Notes under the pieces: generated by a model | What the model was told of the DNA's origin: nothing | Databases searched by the model: none | The model's input: the letters and a program-made list of their open reading frames with translations, nothing else | Translations under genes and position numbers: made by a program | Assembly (NCBI RefSeq): GCF_030063415.1 | Contig: NZ_JASITA010000010.1 | Span: 148,366 to 212,365, forward strand | Origin: Streptomyces sp. H27-C3 | GTDB taxonomy: Bacteria > Actinomycetota > Actinomycetes > Streptomycetales > Streptomycetaceae | Length of the DNA: 64,000 nt | Direction of reading: 5' to 3' | In this document: piece by piece, positions 34,164 to 41,829 of the stretch | Layout of the letters: every line of letters starts with the position of its first letter | How positions within the stretch are numbered: the stretch's first letter is position 1

Positions 34164-35161
34164 TACTCCCGAACCGGAAGCTCCCCTGGGGGCCGATGGT
34201 GAGGATGGCGGGGCGGCGGATCCTGTTCGCCGCCCCCGTCCTGCTGGTGGTGACCTTCGGCGTGTTCGCCGTCGCCGCAGCCTCGCCCTTCGACCCCGTC
34301 AAGGCGTACGCGGGAACCGCGGGACTCACCGCCTCGCAGGAGAACCTCGATCAGCTCCGCGCCAACCTCGGCGTCGACCAGCCGCTCGTCGCGCGCTGGT
34401 GGAACTGGCTGACCTCGGCGCTCGGCGGTGACCTCGGCGACTCCGGCGTGATGCGCCAGCCCGTCACCGACGTCATCGGTGAACGCCTCGGCTGGTCGGT
34501 GCTGCTGGCCGTCACCGCGTTCCTCGTCGCGATCCTGCTCGGCACGGCGCTGGGCGTGCTGGCGGCGCGCAGGCGGGGCGGCTGGCTGGACCGGGCCGCC
34601 AGCTCCGCGGCGTACACCCTGGAAGCGGCGCCCGCCTTCTGGCTGGGGCTGCTCGCCATGTGGCTGTTCGCGCTCAAGCTGGGCGTGCTGCCGGCCGGCG
34701 GACTCACCGACACCGGGAGCGACGTGATCACCTTCGGCCAGGTCGCCTCTCACCTGGTGTTGCCCGCGGCCGTCCTCGGCATCTCGCAGCTGCCGTGGTT
34801 CTTCCTGTACGTACGCCAGGGCGTCGCCGACGCGCTGGAGGAGGACCCCGTGCGCGGCGCACGCGCGCGTGGGCTGAACGAACGCACGGTGCTGCTCGGC
34901 CATGCCCTGCGTTCCGGGATGCTGCCTACGCTCACCCTCGTCGGCTCGCGGGTACCCGAACTGATCACCGGCGCGCTGCTCGTCGAGACGGTCTTCAGCT
35001 GGCCGGGCATCGCCGCAGCCACCGTGCAGGCCGCGACCGCCGTGGACTTCCCGCTGCTGGCCGCGCTGACCGTCCTCGCCACGGCGGCGGTGCTCGTCGG
35101 CAACCTGCTCTCCGACCTCCTGTACGGACTCGCCGACCCGAGGGTGGGCTTCGATGGCTGA
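34160..35161 (+). CDS. nikB: Nickel/peptide ABC transporter permease 1
   Basis: A 333-residue permease of the DppB/NikB family. An N-terminal helix is followed by an extracytoplasmic loop and five hydrophobic helices. The EAA-type segment is DPVRGARARGLNERTVLLGHALR near residue 232. The GTG start at 34160 overlaps the previous stop; ATG 34196 is an alternative. Its stop overlaps the next gene by 8 bp. Confidence 0.85.
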   Translation: MILPNRKLPWGPMVRMAGRRILFAAPVLLVVTFGVFAVAAASPFDPVKAYAGTAGLTASQENLDQLRANLGVDQPLVARWWNWLTSALGGDLGDSGVMRQPVTDVIGERLGWSVLLAVTAFLVAILLGTALGVLAARRRGGWLDRAASSAAYTLEAAPAFWLGLLAMWLFALKLGVLPAGGLTDTGSDVITFGQVASHLVLPAAVLGISQLPWFFLYVRQGVADALEEDPVRGARARGLNERTVLLGHALRSGMLPTLTLVGSRVPELITGALLVETVFSWPGIAAATVQAATAVDFPLLAALTVLATAAVLVGNLLSDLLYGLADPRVGFDG

Positions 35162-36068
35162 CCTGGCAGAACGCACCGCGAGCACCGAAGGCCCCGAGCA
35201 CGTGGAGACCCGGGCGTGGCGCTCCCACGGGCGCACCCGCCGCTCCACCCGCACGGTCCGGGTGCGTACCTCCGCGGCGATCGTGGTGGTGGTCGCGCTG
35301 GCCGTCCTCGTCGTGCCGCCGCTGGCCAATCTCGACCAGCAGGCCGTCGATTTGTCGATGAAGCTCCGGCCGCCGTCCCTCGCGCATCCCTTCGGCACCG
35401 ACGACGTCGGCCGCGATCTGCTGCTGCGCTGCGTCTACGGGCTGCGCGTCTCGCTGCTCGTCGGCCTGGTCGCCGCGGTCGTCGCCACCGTGATCGGTAC
35501 GGCGGTGGGCGCTGCCGCCGCTGCGTTCGGTGGCTGGGCCGACCGGGTGGTGATGCGGCTGGTCGACACGTTCTCCTCGGTTCCGCACCTGCTGCTCGGC
35601 ATCTTCTTCGTGGCGATGTTCCGGCCGGGTGTGTGGCCCGTCATCGTGTCGGTGGCGCTCACGCACTGGCTCTCCACGGCCCGGATCGTCCGCTCCGAAG
35701 TCCTCTCGCTGCGCTCGCGCCCCTACATCGACGCGGCCGTCTCCGGCGGCGCCTCGCGATGGCGGGTCGCCGTACGGCACCTGCTGCCCGGCGTACTGCC
35801 CCAGGCGGGACTCGCGGCGGTGCTGATGGTGCCGCACGCCATGTGGCACGAGTCGGCCCTGTCCTTCCTGGGCCTCGGCCTGCCGACCCATCAGGCGAGC
35901 CTCGGCAACCTGGTCCAGTCGGCGCGCGGTTCGCTCCTCGCCGGCGACTGGTGGCCCACCCTCTTCCCCGGCCTCCTGCTGATCATCCCCACCCTCGCCA
36001 TCGCGGGCCTCGCCGGCGCCTGGCGGGAGCGGATCAACCCCCGCCGCCGATCGGAGCTGATGCTGTGA
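35154..36068 (+). CDS. nikC: Nickel/peptide ABC transporter permease 2
   Basis: A 304-residue permease of the DppC/NikC family. HPFGTDDVGRDLLLRCVYGLRVSLL near residues 77-101 is the family's periplasmic signature, and the EAA segment is RPYIDAAVSGGASRWRVAVRH. It pairs with NikB to form the channel. Coupled starts and stops (ATG 35154; GTGA at 36065) support one operon. Confidence 0.87.
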   Translation: MADLAERTASTEGPEHVETRAWRSHGRTRRSTRTVRVRTSAAIVVVVALAVLVVPPLANLDQQAVDLSMKLRPPSLAHPFGTDDVGRDLLLRCVYGLRVSLLVGLVAAVVATVIGTAVGAAAAAFGGWADRVVMRLVDTFSSVPHLLLGIFFVAMFRPGVWPVIVSVALTHWLSTARIVRSEVLSLRSRPYIDAAVSGGASRWRVAVRHLLPGVLPQAGLAAVLMVPHAMWHESALSFLGLGLPTHQASLGNLVQSARGSLLAGDWWPTLFPGLLLIIPTLAIAGLAGAWRERINPRRRSELML

Positions 36069-37162
36069 CCACGCCCCGGAACACGGCCGCCCAGGTCACG
36101 GGCCCTGCCGACGCCACCGCCGAGAACGCTGCGGCTTCCGCGCCGACCGCACCGGACACGGCGCCCGTCCTGTCCGTGCGCGCCCTCAGTGTCCGCTTCC
36201 GGATGCGCGGCGACCGGTACATCACCGCCGTCGCCGACGCGCACTTCGACCTCCCTGCGGGGGAGTGCCTGGCCCTCGTCGGCGAGAGCGGCTGCGGCAA
36301 GTCCGTGCTCGCCTCCGCGCTCCTCGGACTGCTCCCCGGCAACGCGCAGACGGCGGGCTCCGCGCGGCTCGGCGACATCGACCTGCTCACCGCCGACGAG
36401 CGCACGCTCGCCCGTACGGTGCGGGGCCGCCGCGTCGGACTCGTACCGCAGAGCCCGGCCGCGCATCTCACGCCCGTCCGGACGGTGGGGGCGCAACTGG
36501 AGGAGACGCTGCGTGAACTGACCGGGACGCGCAAGCAGGACGTGCGCAAGGCGGCCCACGCGGCGGCCGAGCGCGCCGCGTTCCCCGTGGACCACCTCGA
36601 CCGCTACCCGCACGAGCTCTCCGGCGGGCTGGCGCAGCGCGCCGCGACCGCTCTGGCGCTGGTCGGCGACGCGCCCCTGCTCCTGGCCGACGAGCCGACC
36701 ACCGGGCTCGACCGTGACCTCGTCGACCGCACCGTCGACGAACTGCGCCGCCACGTCGACGCCGGCCACGCGCTCCTGCTGATCACCCATGACCTCGCGG
36801 CGGCCGAGCGCATCGCCGACCGCGTCGCCGTGATGTACGCGGGACGCATCGTCGAACTCACCGACGCCGCGAGCTTCTTCGGCGAGCCGGGCCCTTCTCA
36901 CCCCTATGCCCGCGGCCTGCTGAACGCCCTGCCGGAGCGGGAGTTCACCCCGATCCCCGGCATGCCGCCCGAGCTCGGTGACCTGCCCACCGGATGCGCC
37001 TTCGCGGCCCGGTGCACGCACGCCACCGAGGCCTGCGCCGAACAGCCCGAACTGGTCCGGGGTGTCGCCTGCCACCACCCGCCGACGCCACTGTCCGCGA
37101 CCGTGTCCGCGACCGTACCCGCAGCCGTGTCCGTGCCGGACGAGGAGAGCGCCCGTGCTTGA
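36065..37162 (+). CDS. nikD: Nickel/peptide ABC transporter ATPase 1
   Basis: A 365-residue ATPase of the OppD/NikD type. It has Walker A GESGCGKS, signature LSGGLAQRAATALAL, Walker B LLADEPTTGLD and the switch His in THDLAAAE. The C-terminal extension CAFAARCTHATEACAEQPE is the cysteine-rich OppD/F tail found in this subfamily. An unusual Ala/Thr-rich lead of about 35 residues precedes the core. It starts at GTG 36065. Confidence 0.86.
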   Translation: MTTPRNTAAQVTGPADATAENAAASAPTAPDTAPVLSVRALSVRFRMRGDRYITAVADAHFDLPAGECLALVGESGCGKSVLASALLGLLPGNAQTAGSARLGDIDLLTADERTLARTVRGRRVGLVPQSPAAHLTPVRTVGAQLEETLRELTGTRKQDVRKAAHAAAERAAFPVDHLDRYPHELSGGLAQRAATALALVGDAPLLLADEPTTGLDRDLVDRTVDELRRHVDAGHALLLITHDLAAAERIADRVAVMYAGRIVELTDAASFFGEPGPSHPYARGLLNALPEREFTPIPGMPPELGDLPTGCAFAARCTHATEACAEQPELVRGVACHHPPTPLSATVSATVPAAVSVPDEESARA

Positions 37163-37814
37163 GCTTGACGCGATCACCGCCGGATACGAGCGCGGTGCGC
37201 CGGTCGTCCGGGACGCACGCCTGACTGTCGAGCCCGGCGAGTCCGTCGGACTGCTCGGCCCCAGCGGCTGCGGCAAGTCCACGCTCGCCAAGGTCGCCGC
37301 CCTGCTGCACCGCCCGGACGCCGGGACCGTCACCCTCGACGGCCGCGTCGTCGACGGCTGGCGCCACCGGGCCCCGCGCGAGCAGCGCACCTCCGTCGGC
37401 GTCGTCTTCCAGCAGCCACGGCTGTCCGCCGACCCCCGGCTGCGGCTGCGCGACCTGATCGCGGAGCCACTGCGGGCGACAGGACAACGTACCGGAGCGG
37501 ACACCGCCGCACGGGAGCTGGCGGCGACCGTGGGCCTCGGCGATGAACTGCTCGGCCGCCGACCCCACGAGGTGAGCGACGGCCAGTTGCAACGCGCCTG
37601 CCTGGCGCGCGCGCTGGTGTTGCGCCCGCGCTGGCTGGTCTGCGACGAGATGACCGCGATGCTGGACGCCTCGACGACGGCCGCCCTGGTCGCAGTGGTC
37701 GAGGCGTACCGGCGCGAGCGTGGTGCCGGTCTGCTGGCTGTCGGCCACGACCGGATCCTCCTTGAGCGCTGGTGCGACCGCACGGTCCGCTGGGAGGACG
37801 TCGCCTCGGGCTGA
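37155..37814 (+). CDS. nikE: Nickel/peptide ABC transporter ATPase 2
   Basis: A 219-residue ATPase, short for the OppF/NikE group because the C-terminal tail is absent. Walker A is GPSGCGKST, the signature SDGQLQRACLARAL, and Walker B LVCDEMTAMLD, where Met replaces the usual Pro after Glu (DEPT to DEMT), an exchange seen in NikE proteins. It starts at GTG 37155 and ends the operon. Confidence 0.84.
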   Translation: MLELDAITAGYERGAPVVRDARLTVEPGESVGLLGPSGCGKSTLAKVAALLHRPDAGTVTLDGRVVDGWRHRAPREQRTSVGVVFQQPRLSADPRLRLRDLIAEPLRATGQRTGADTAARELAATVGLGDELLGRRPHEVSDGQLQRACLARALVLRPRWLVCDEMTAMLDASTTAALVAVVEAYRRERGAGLLAVGHDRILLERWCDRTVRWEDVASG

Positions 37815-37924
37815 ACCGGGAGCGGCGGTTGGCCGAACTCTTGTCGGGGGCCTGCCCATCGCGGGCCTGTGGGGCGGATACTCACCCGGAGTCCGACACG
37901 CCCCGTACACCTCCGGAGGCACCC

Positions 37925-38821
37925 ATGGCCGACCCCGCGCCCACTCGCCGCAGAGCCGTCACCACCCTGGCCGCCGCCCTGGCGGGAGTTGCGGCCGTGC
38001 CCATGTACGCCCAGGCCGCCGAGCGCGCCCCGACCGCCGGGAAGCACCCGCCGAAGCGGCCCAGGCACCCGAGGCCGCTGAGCCACGCCCACGCGCACAA
38101 CGACTACGAGCACCGGCGCCCGCTCCTGGACGCGCTCTCCCACGGCTTCACCAGTGTGGAAGCCGATATCTACCTCGTCGACGGACAGCTGCTGGTCGCC
38201 CACGACCCCGTCGACCTCGATCCCACCCGGACTCTCGAATCGCTCTACCTGGCCCCCCTGATGGCCAGAGTCAGGGCCAATCACGGCACCGTCCACCCCG
38301 GTTACCGCAGGCCCGTGCAGCTGCTCGTCGACATCAAGACCGAGGGCGCCGCCACCTACCTCGAACTCCACCGCCACCTGCGCCGCTACCAGTGGATGCT
38401 GAGTACCTGCGCACAGGGCCGCGTCCGGCTGGGCGCGGTTACCGCGGTCGTCTCCGGGGACCGCGCCGCCCGCGTCCCGATGGAGGCGCAGCGCGTCCGG
38501 TACGCCTCCTACGACGGGCGCCTGGAGGATCTCGGCACGGACGCCCCGGCCTCCTTCATCCCGTTGATCAGCAGTAACTGGACGCAGAGTTTCAGCTGGC
38601 TGGGCGTGGGCGCGTTCCCCGTGGCCGAGCGCACCCGGCTGCACGCCGTCGTCTCCGCCGCCCACGCACGAAGGCAGCGCGTCCGCTTCTGGGCGACGCC
38701 GGACCTGCCGGGGTCGGCCCGCGAGGCCGTATGGACCGAACTCCTCGCAGCCGCCGTGGACCACATCAACACCGACGACCTGGCCGGCCTGGAGCGCTTT
38801 CTGCGCACGCACCGCGCCTGA
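37925..38821 (+). CDS. Secreted glycerophosphodiester phosphodiesterase/PI-PLC-like protein
   Basis: A 298-residue exported protein. The N terminus has twin arginines (TRRRAVTTLAAALAGVAA), suggesting Tat export. The mature part shows HAHAHNDYEHRRPLLDAL and SVEADIYLVDGQLLVAHD, the His/Glu/Asp pattern of the TIM-barrel phosphodiesterase superfamily, then LLVDIKTEG. It probably hydrolyses a phosphodiester at the cell surface; the substrate is unknown. The start ATG 37925 has GGAGG upstream. Confidence 0.8.
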   Translation: MADPAPTRRRAVTTLAAALAGVAAVPMYAQAAERAPTAGKHPPKRPRHPRPLSHAHAHNDYEHRRPLLDALSHGFTSVEADIYLVDGQLLVAHDPVDLDPTRTLESLYLAPLMARVRANHGTVHPGYRRPVQLLVDIKTEGAATYLELHRHLRRYQWMLSTCAQGRVRLGAVTAVVSGDRAARVPMEAQRVRYASYDGRLEDLGTDAPASFIPLISSNWTQSFSWLGVGAFPVAERTRLHAVVSAAHARRQRVRFWATPDLPGSAREAVWTELLAAAVDHINTDDLAGLERFLRTHRA

Positions 38822-38950
38822 GCGTGGTGTCCGGTCGTCACAGCCAGTCAACACCCGTACGGCGGACACGTCTTCGGCCCGAACGGCCCCTCCGCTGCGC
38901 CACACTGGCGGCCGAATGCCGCATCGTGCGCGCGGCGGAGGAGGTTGGCC

Positions 38951-39145
38951 ATGGCCATTTCGATCTCACTGCTACTGCTCCTGCTGATCCTGGCGGTTGT
39001 CTTTCTGCGGGGCGGGGGGCTGAAGCTCTCGCATGCCCTGGTCTGCGTACTGCTGGGCTTCTTCCTCGCCGGCACCACCATGGCGCCGACCATCCAGAAC
39101 GGGATCGCCGCCACCACCGACATGGTGGCGGGCATCAAGTTCTGA
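38951..39145 (+). CDS. Small two-helix membrane protein
   Basis: A 64-residue protein with two hydrophobic helices (ISLLLLLLILAVVFL near residues 4-19 and LVCVLLGFFLAGTTMAP near 31-47) separated by RGGGLKLSH. It has a strong GGAGGAGG ribosome site. Small proteins of this type are widespread in Streptomyces, some near integrative plasmid genes, but I cannot name a function. A broken kinase gene follows immediately. Confidence 0.65.
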   Translation: MAISISLLLLLLILAVVFLRGGGLKLSHALVCVLLGFFLAGTTMAPTIQNGIAATTDMVAGIKF

Positions 39146-39167
39146 CCCCGGGGGGCACCCAGAGCCG

Positions 39168-39408
39168 GGCGCCGGTGGTACGGCCAGGGTCCACCGGGCG
39201 TACGGCGAGGCCCTCGACCGCACGGTCGCGGTCAAGGTGGTGCACCCCGGACTGGCCCGGGACCCGACGTTCCGGCAGCGGTTCCACCGCGGGGCCAGGC
39301 TCGCCGCCGGGCTCGACCACCCCCATCTGGTGGCCGTGCACGACCTCGGCGAACAGCAGGTGCCCGGCGGCCAGAAGTTCCTGCTGTACCTCGTCATGGA
39401 CTTCGTCT
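39168..39408 (+). pseudogene. N-lobe fragment of a Ser/Thr protein kinase
   Basis: About 80 codons match the first part of a PknB-type kinase: a broken glycine loop (GGTARVHRA), the VAVKVV lysine strand, FRQRFHRGARLAAGLDHPHLVAVHDLG (helix C region) and the hinge LVMDFV. The start, the P-loop beginning and the whole C-lobe with HRD and DFG are absent. It is a relic. Confidence 0.75.
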
Positions 39409-39414
39409 GGATCG

Positions 39415-39510
39415 GCTCTGCCCGGCCTGGCGGTCCTGGGCGTATTTCCGAACCGGGTGACCGCGCTGGTCTGGTTCGCATGGCTCCTTGGCGTGGCTTC
39501 ACTGGCCTGA
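39415..39510 (+). pseudogene. C-terminal shred of a membrane permease
   Basis: In another frame after the kinase fragment, 31 codons read LAVLGVFPNRVTALVW and FAWLLGVASLA to a stop. This hydrophobic stretch resembles the C-terminal helices of ABC-2 exporter permeases of Streptomyces. The junction with the kinase shred shows two genes were joined by deletion. Confidence 0.4.
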
Positions 39511-39660
39511 CGGGCCATCAGGGCAGTTGCGCATCAGCCGTGTTGCGCGACCATGAAGCGCTCGTGAAACACCCCGCATTTCCATGGACACTTCCACGGA
39601 CCGGCCCTAGCGTCGGGCGGCCGCCCTCCGTACCCGCCCTCCGTCCTCCCAAGGAGCCCG

Positions 39661-41226
39661 ATGCCCAACAGAGTGCTCATCCGCGCCCTGGCCCTCGCCC
39701 TAGCCCTCCCGGCCCTCCTGCCGATGGGCGCCGCGCAGGCCGAGGAGATCCCCAGGGCGCCGGGGCACCGGCTCGTCAGCGCCTACGAGGGCGCGCCCGC
39801 CACCGCGCAGCCGGTCCCCGGCCAGGCGCCACCGCAGCACCCCTTCCTCGCCCCCAACGGCCGCAGCGGCATGCACGCGGACGCGGCGGGCAGCGGCACC
39901 CATCCCTACGCGGGCCCACTGGGCCGTGACCCGCAGGTCACCAGCGAGAAGATCGCCCCGCTCGGCGGCGAGTGCGCGACCGCGACATTCGATGCGGCGG
40001 GCCGGCTGATCACCGTCTGCGGCACCTTCCAGGGCTTCCTGCTCAAGCTGCTCGACCCCCGCACGCTCGCCACCCTGGCCGAGTACAAGCTCCCGCAGCG
40101 CTCCTCGACCGTCGAGGCCATCACCCGGCTCGACTTCGCGAAGATCTTCAAGGACACCTCCGGCGGCGCCTACTTCTACCTCGACGACCAGGACCGCGTC
40201 GTGCTCGCCGACTCGCGCCAGCACATCCTGCGGATCGCGCACGAGCGGGCGGCGGACGGAACCTGGCGCTTCGTCATCGAGGACGACTGGGACCTCACGG
40301 CACACGTCCCGCACGACTGCGTCTCCTGGACGAACCTCTTCCCCAGCGGTACCTGCGACCCCGTGACCTCCGTGATGCCCGACTGGCAGGGGCGAATCTG
40401 GTGGGTGACCCGGCTCGGCCGGGTCGGCACCGTCGATGTGGACACCGGCGCGATCCGGGCGGTACGCCTCGAAGGAGAGGAGATCCAGAACTCCTTCTCG
40501 GTCGCGGACGACGGCGTCTCGATCGTCTCCGACCGCGCCCTCTACAGCTTCCGCGCGGACCCCGACGGGACCCCACGCGCGCAGTGGCGCCAGACGTACG
40601 ACCGTGGCACGGGAACCAAGCCCGGCTCCGTGAACCAGGGTTCGGGCACCACCCCCGACCTGTTCGGCGACGACTATGTGGCCATCACCGACAACGCCGA
40701 CGACCGGATGAACGTCCTGGTCTACCGGCGCGGAGCGGACGTACCGGCCGACGAGCGGCTCGTCTGCAAGGTGCCGGTCTTCGCGTCCGGCCGGTCCACC
40801 ACCGACAACTCCCTGATCAGCTGGGGCAACAGCCTCGTCGTGGAGAACAACTACGGCTACGAGAACCCCACGTCACTGCTGCTCGGCCGCAGCGTGACCG
40901 GCGGCGCGACCCGCATCGACGTACGCGCGGACGGCAGCGGCTGCGACACCGTGTGGGAGAGCGACGTACGCTCCCCGTCCACCGTCCCCAAGCTGTCCAC
41001 CGCCAACGGACTGCTCTACTTCTACGCGAAGGAACCGAACCGGCTCGGCATCGACGCCTGGTACCTGACGGCCGTCGACTTCCTTACCGGGCAGACCCGT
41101 TGGAAGCAGCTCACCGGCACCGGACCGGCGTACGACAACAACTGGGCACCCATCACTATCGGCCCCGACGGCACCGCCTACGCCGGTGTCTTCAACGGCA
41201 TCGTGGCCGTGCGCGACCGGGACTGA
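39661..41226 (+). CDS. Secreted protein with beta-propeller-like repeats, function unknown
   Basis: A 521-residue exported protein. The signal peptide is ALALALALPALLPMGAAQA. The mature part has recurring strand-loop units such as FDAAGRLITVCG, DWQGRIWWVTRLGRVGTVDVDTGAIRAV and IGPDGTAYAGVFNGIVAV, consistent with a PQQ- or quinoprotein-type propeller, though no catalytic motif is evident. The start ATG 39661 has AAGGAG seven bases upstream. I do not recognise a named family. Confidence 0.75.
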   Translation: MPNRVLIRALALALALPALLPMGAAQAEEIPRAPGHRLVSAYEGAPATAQPVPGQAPPQHPFLAPNGRSGMHADAAGSGTHPYAGPLGRDPQVTSEKIAPLGGECATATFDAAGRLITVCGTFQGFLLKLLDPRTLATLAEYKLPQRSSTVEAITRLDFAKIFKDTSGGAYFYLDDQDRVVLADSRQHILRIAHERAADGTWRFVIEDDWDLTAHVPHDCVSWTNLFPSGTCDPVTSVMPDWQGRIWWVTRLGRVGTVDVDTGAIRAVRLEGEEIQNSFSVADDGVSIVSDRALYSFRADPDGTPRAQWRQTYDRGTGTKPGSVNQGSGTTPDLFGDDYVAITDNADDRMNVLVYRRGADVPADERLVCKVPVFASGRSTTDNSLISWGNSLVVENNYGYENPTSLLLGRSVTGGATRIDVRADGSGCDTVWESDVRSPSTVPKLSTANGLLYFYAKEPNRLGIDAWYLTAVDFLTGQTRWKQLTGTGPAYDNNWAPITIGPDGTAYAGVFNGIVAVRDRD

Positions 41227-41236
41227 CGGTCGGGGG

Positions 41237-41262
41237 CGCGGCCACAAAAGGGACCGGCCGCG
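41237..41262. terminator. Bidirectional hairpin terminator
   Basis: CGCGGCC (41237-41243) pairs with GGCCGCG (41256-41262) across a 12-nt loop between two convergent genes. Confidence 0.6.
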
Positions 41263-41270
41263 GGGGTGCG

Positions 41271-41645
41271 TCAGATCAGCCGGGACCTGATCAGGAACCG
41301 CACCCCCTCCGGGGCCTCCAGCGAGAAGCCGCTGCCGCGCCCCTCGACGACATCGACGATCAGCCGGGTGTGCCGCCATGCCTCGTACTGGGGGACCGAC
41401 ATCCAGAACGGGACGGCCTCGTCGACACCGTCGAAGACGATCGACTCCAGCAGAACGTCGGAGCCGCCCGTACGGAACTCGCCGTCCGGGTAGCACATGG
41501 GCGCGCTGCCGTCGCAGCAGCCGCCCGACTGGTGGAACATCAAAGGGCCGTGGGCCGCTCGCAGCCTGCGCACCAGATCGGCCGCCGCGTCGGTGAACTC
41601 CACGCACGGTGAGCCGGTCGTCGGCCCGCTCTCAGGTCGGTACAC
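41271..41645 (-). CDS. DUF779 domain protein
   Basis: A 124-residue protein with the DUF779 signature HQSGGCCDGSAPMC, whose adjacent Cys residues may bind metal or participate in thiol chemistry, followed by WMSVPQYEAWRHTRL. DUF779 genes usually accompany acetaldehyde/aldehyde dehydrogenases; no such gene is next to it here. The GTG start at 41645 has AGAGGGA upstream. Confidence 0.82.
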   Translation of the reverse strand: MYRPESGPTTGSPCVEFTDAAADLVRRLRAAHGPLMFHQSGGCCDGSAPMCYPDGEFRTGGSDVLLESIVFDGVDEAVPFWMSVPQYEAWRHTRLIVDVVEGRGSGFSLEAPEGVRFLIRSRLI

Positions 41646-41829
41646 GTCTTGTCCCTCTCTCGGCCGGCCACAAAGGACGGGGTGACCCAGCTGACTCCCC
41701 GCAAGGTTGCGATGCGGTTGCATGCGCTGCGGCTCCCATCGGGACAAACCCTCCCTGTCCCTCCCATCGGCCAACGCAACGCCTGCCACACGGTTCGCCC
41801 GGCGTCTGCGAAGGGTGTAAGAAGAGGGC

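Noticed and set aside
35891..38905. A 1004-codon open frame antisense to the nik operon and the phosphodiesterase gene
   Set aside because: It is the mirror of strongly coding plus-strand genes at very high GC; it shows no family motifs and spans several real gene boundaries.
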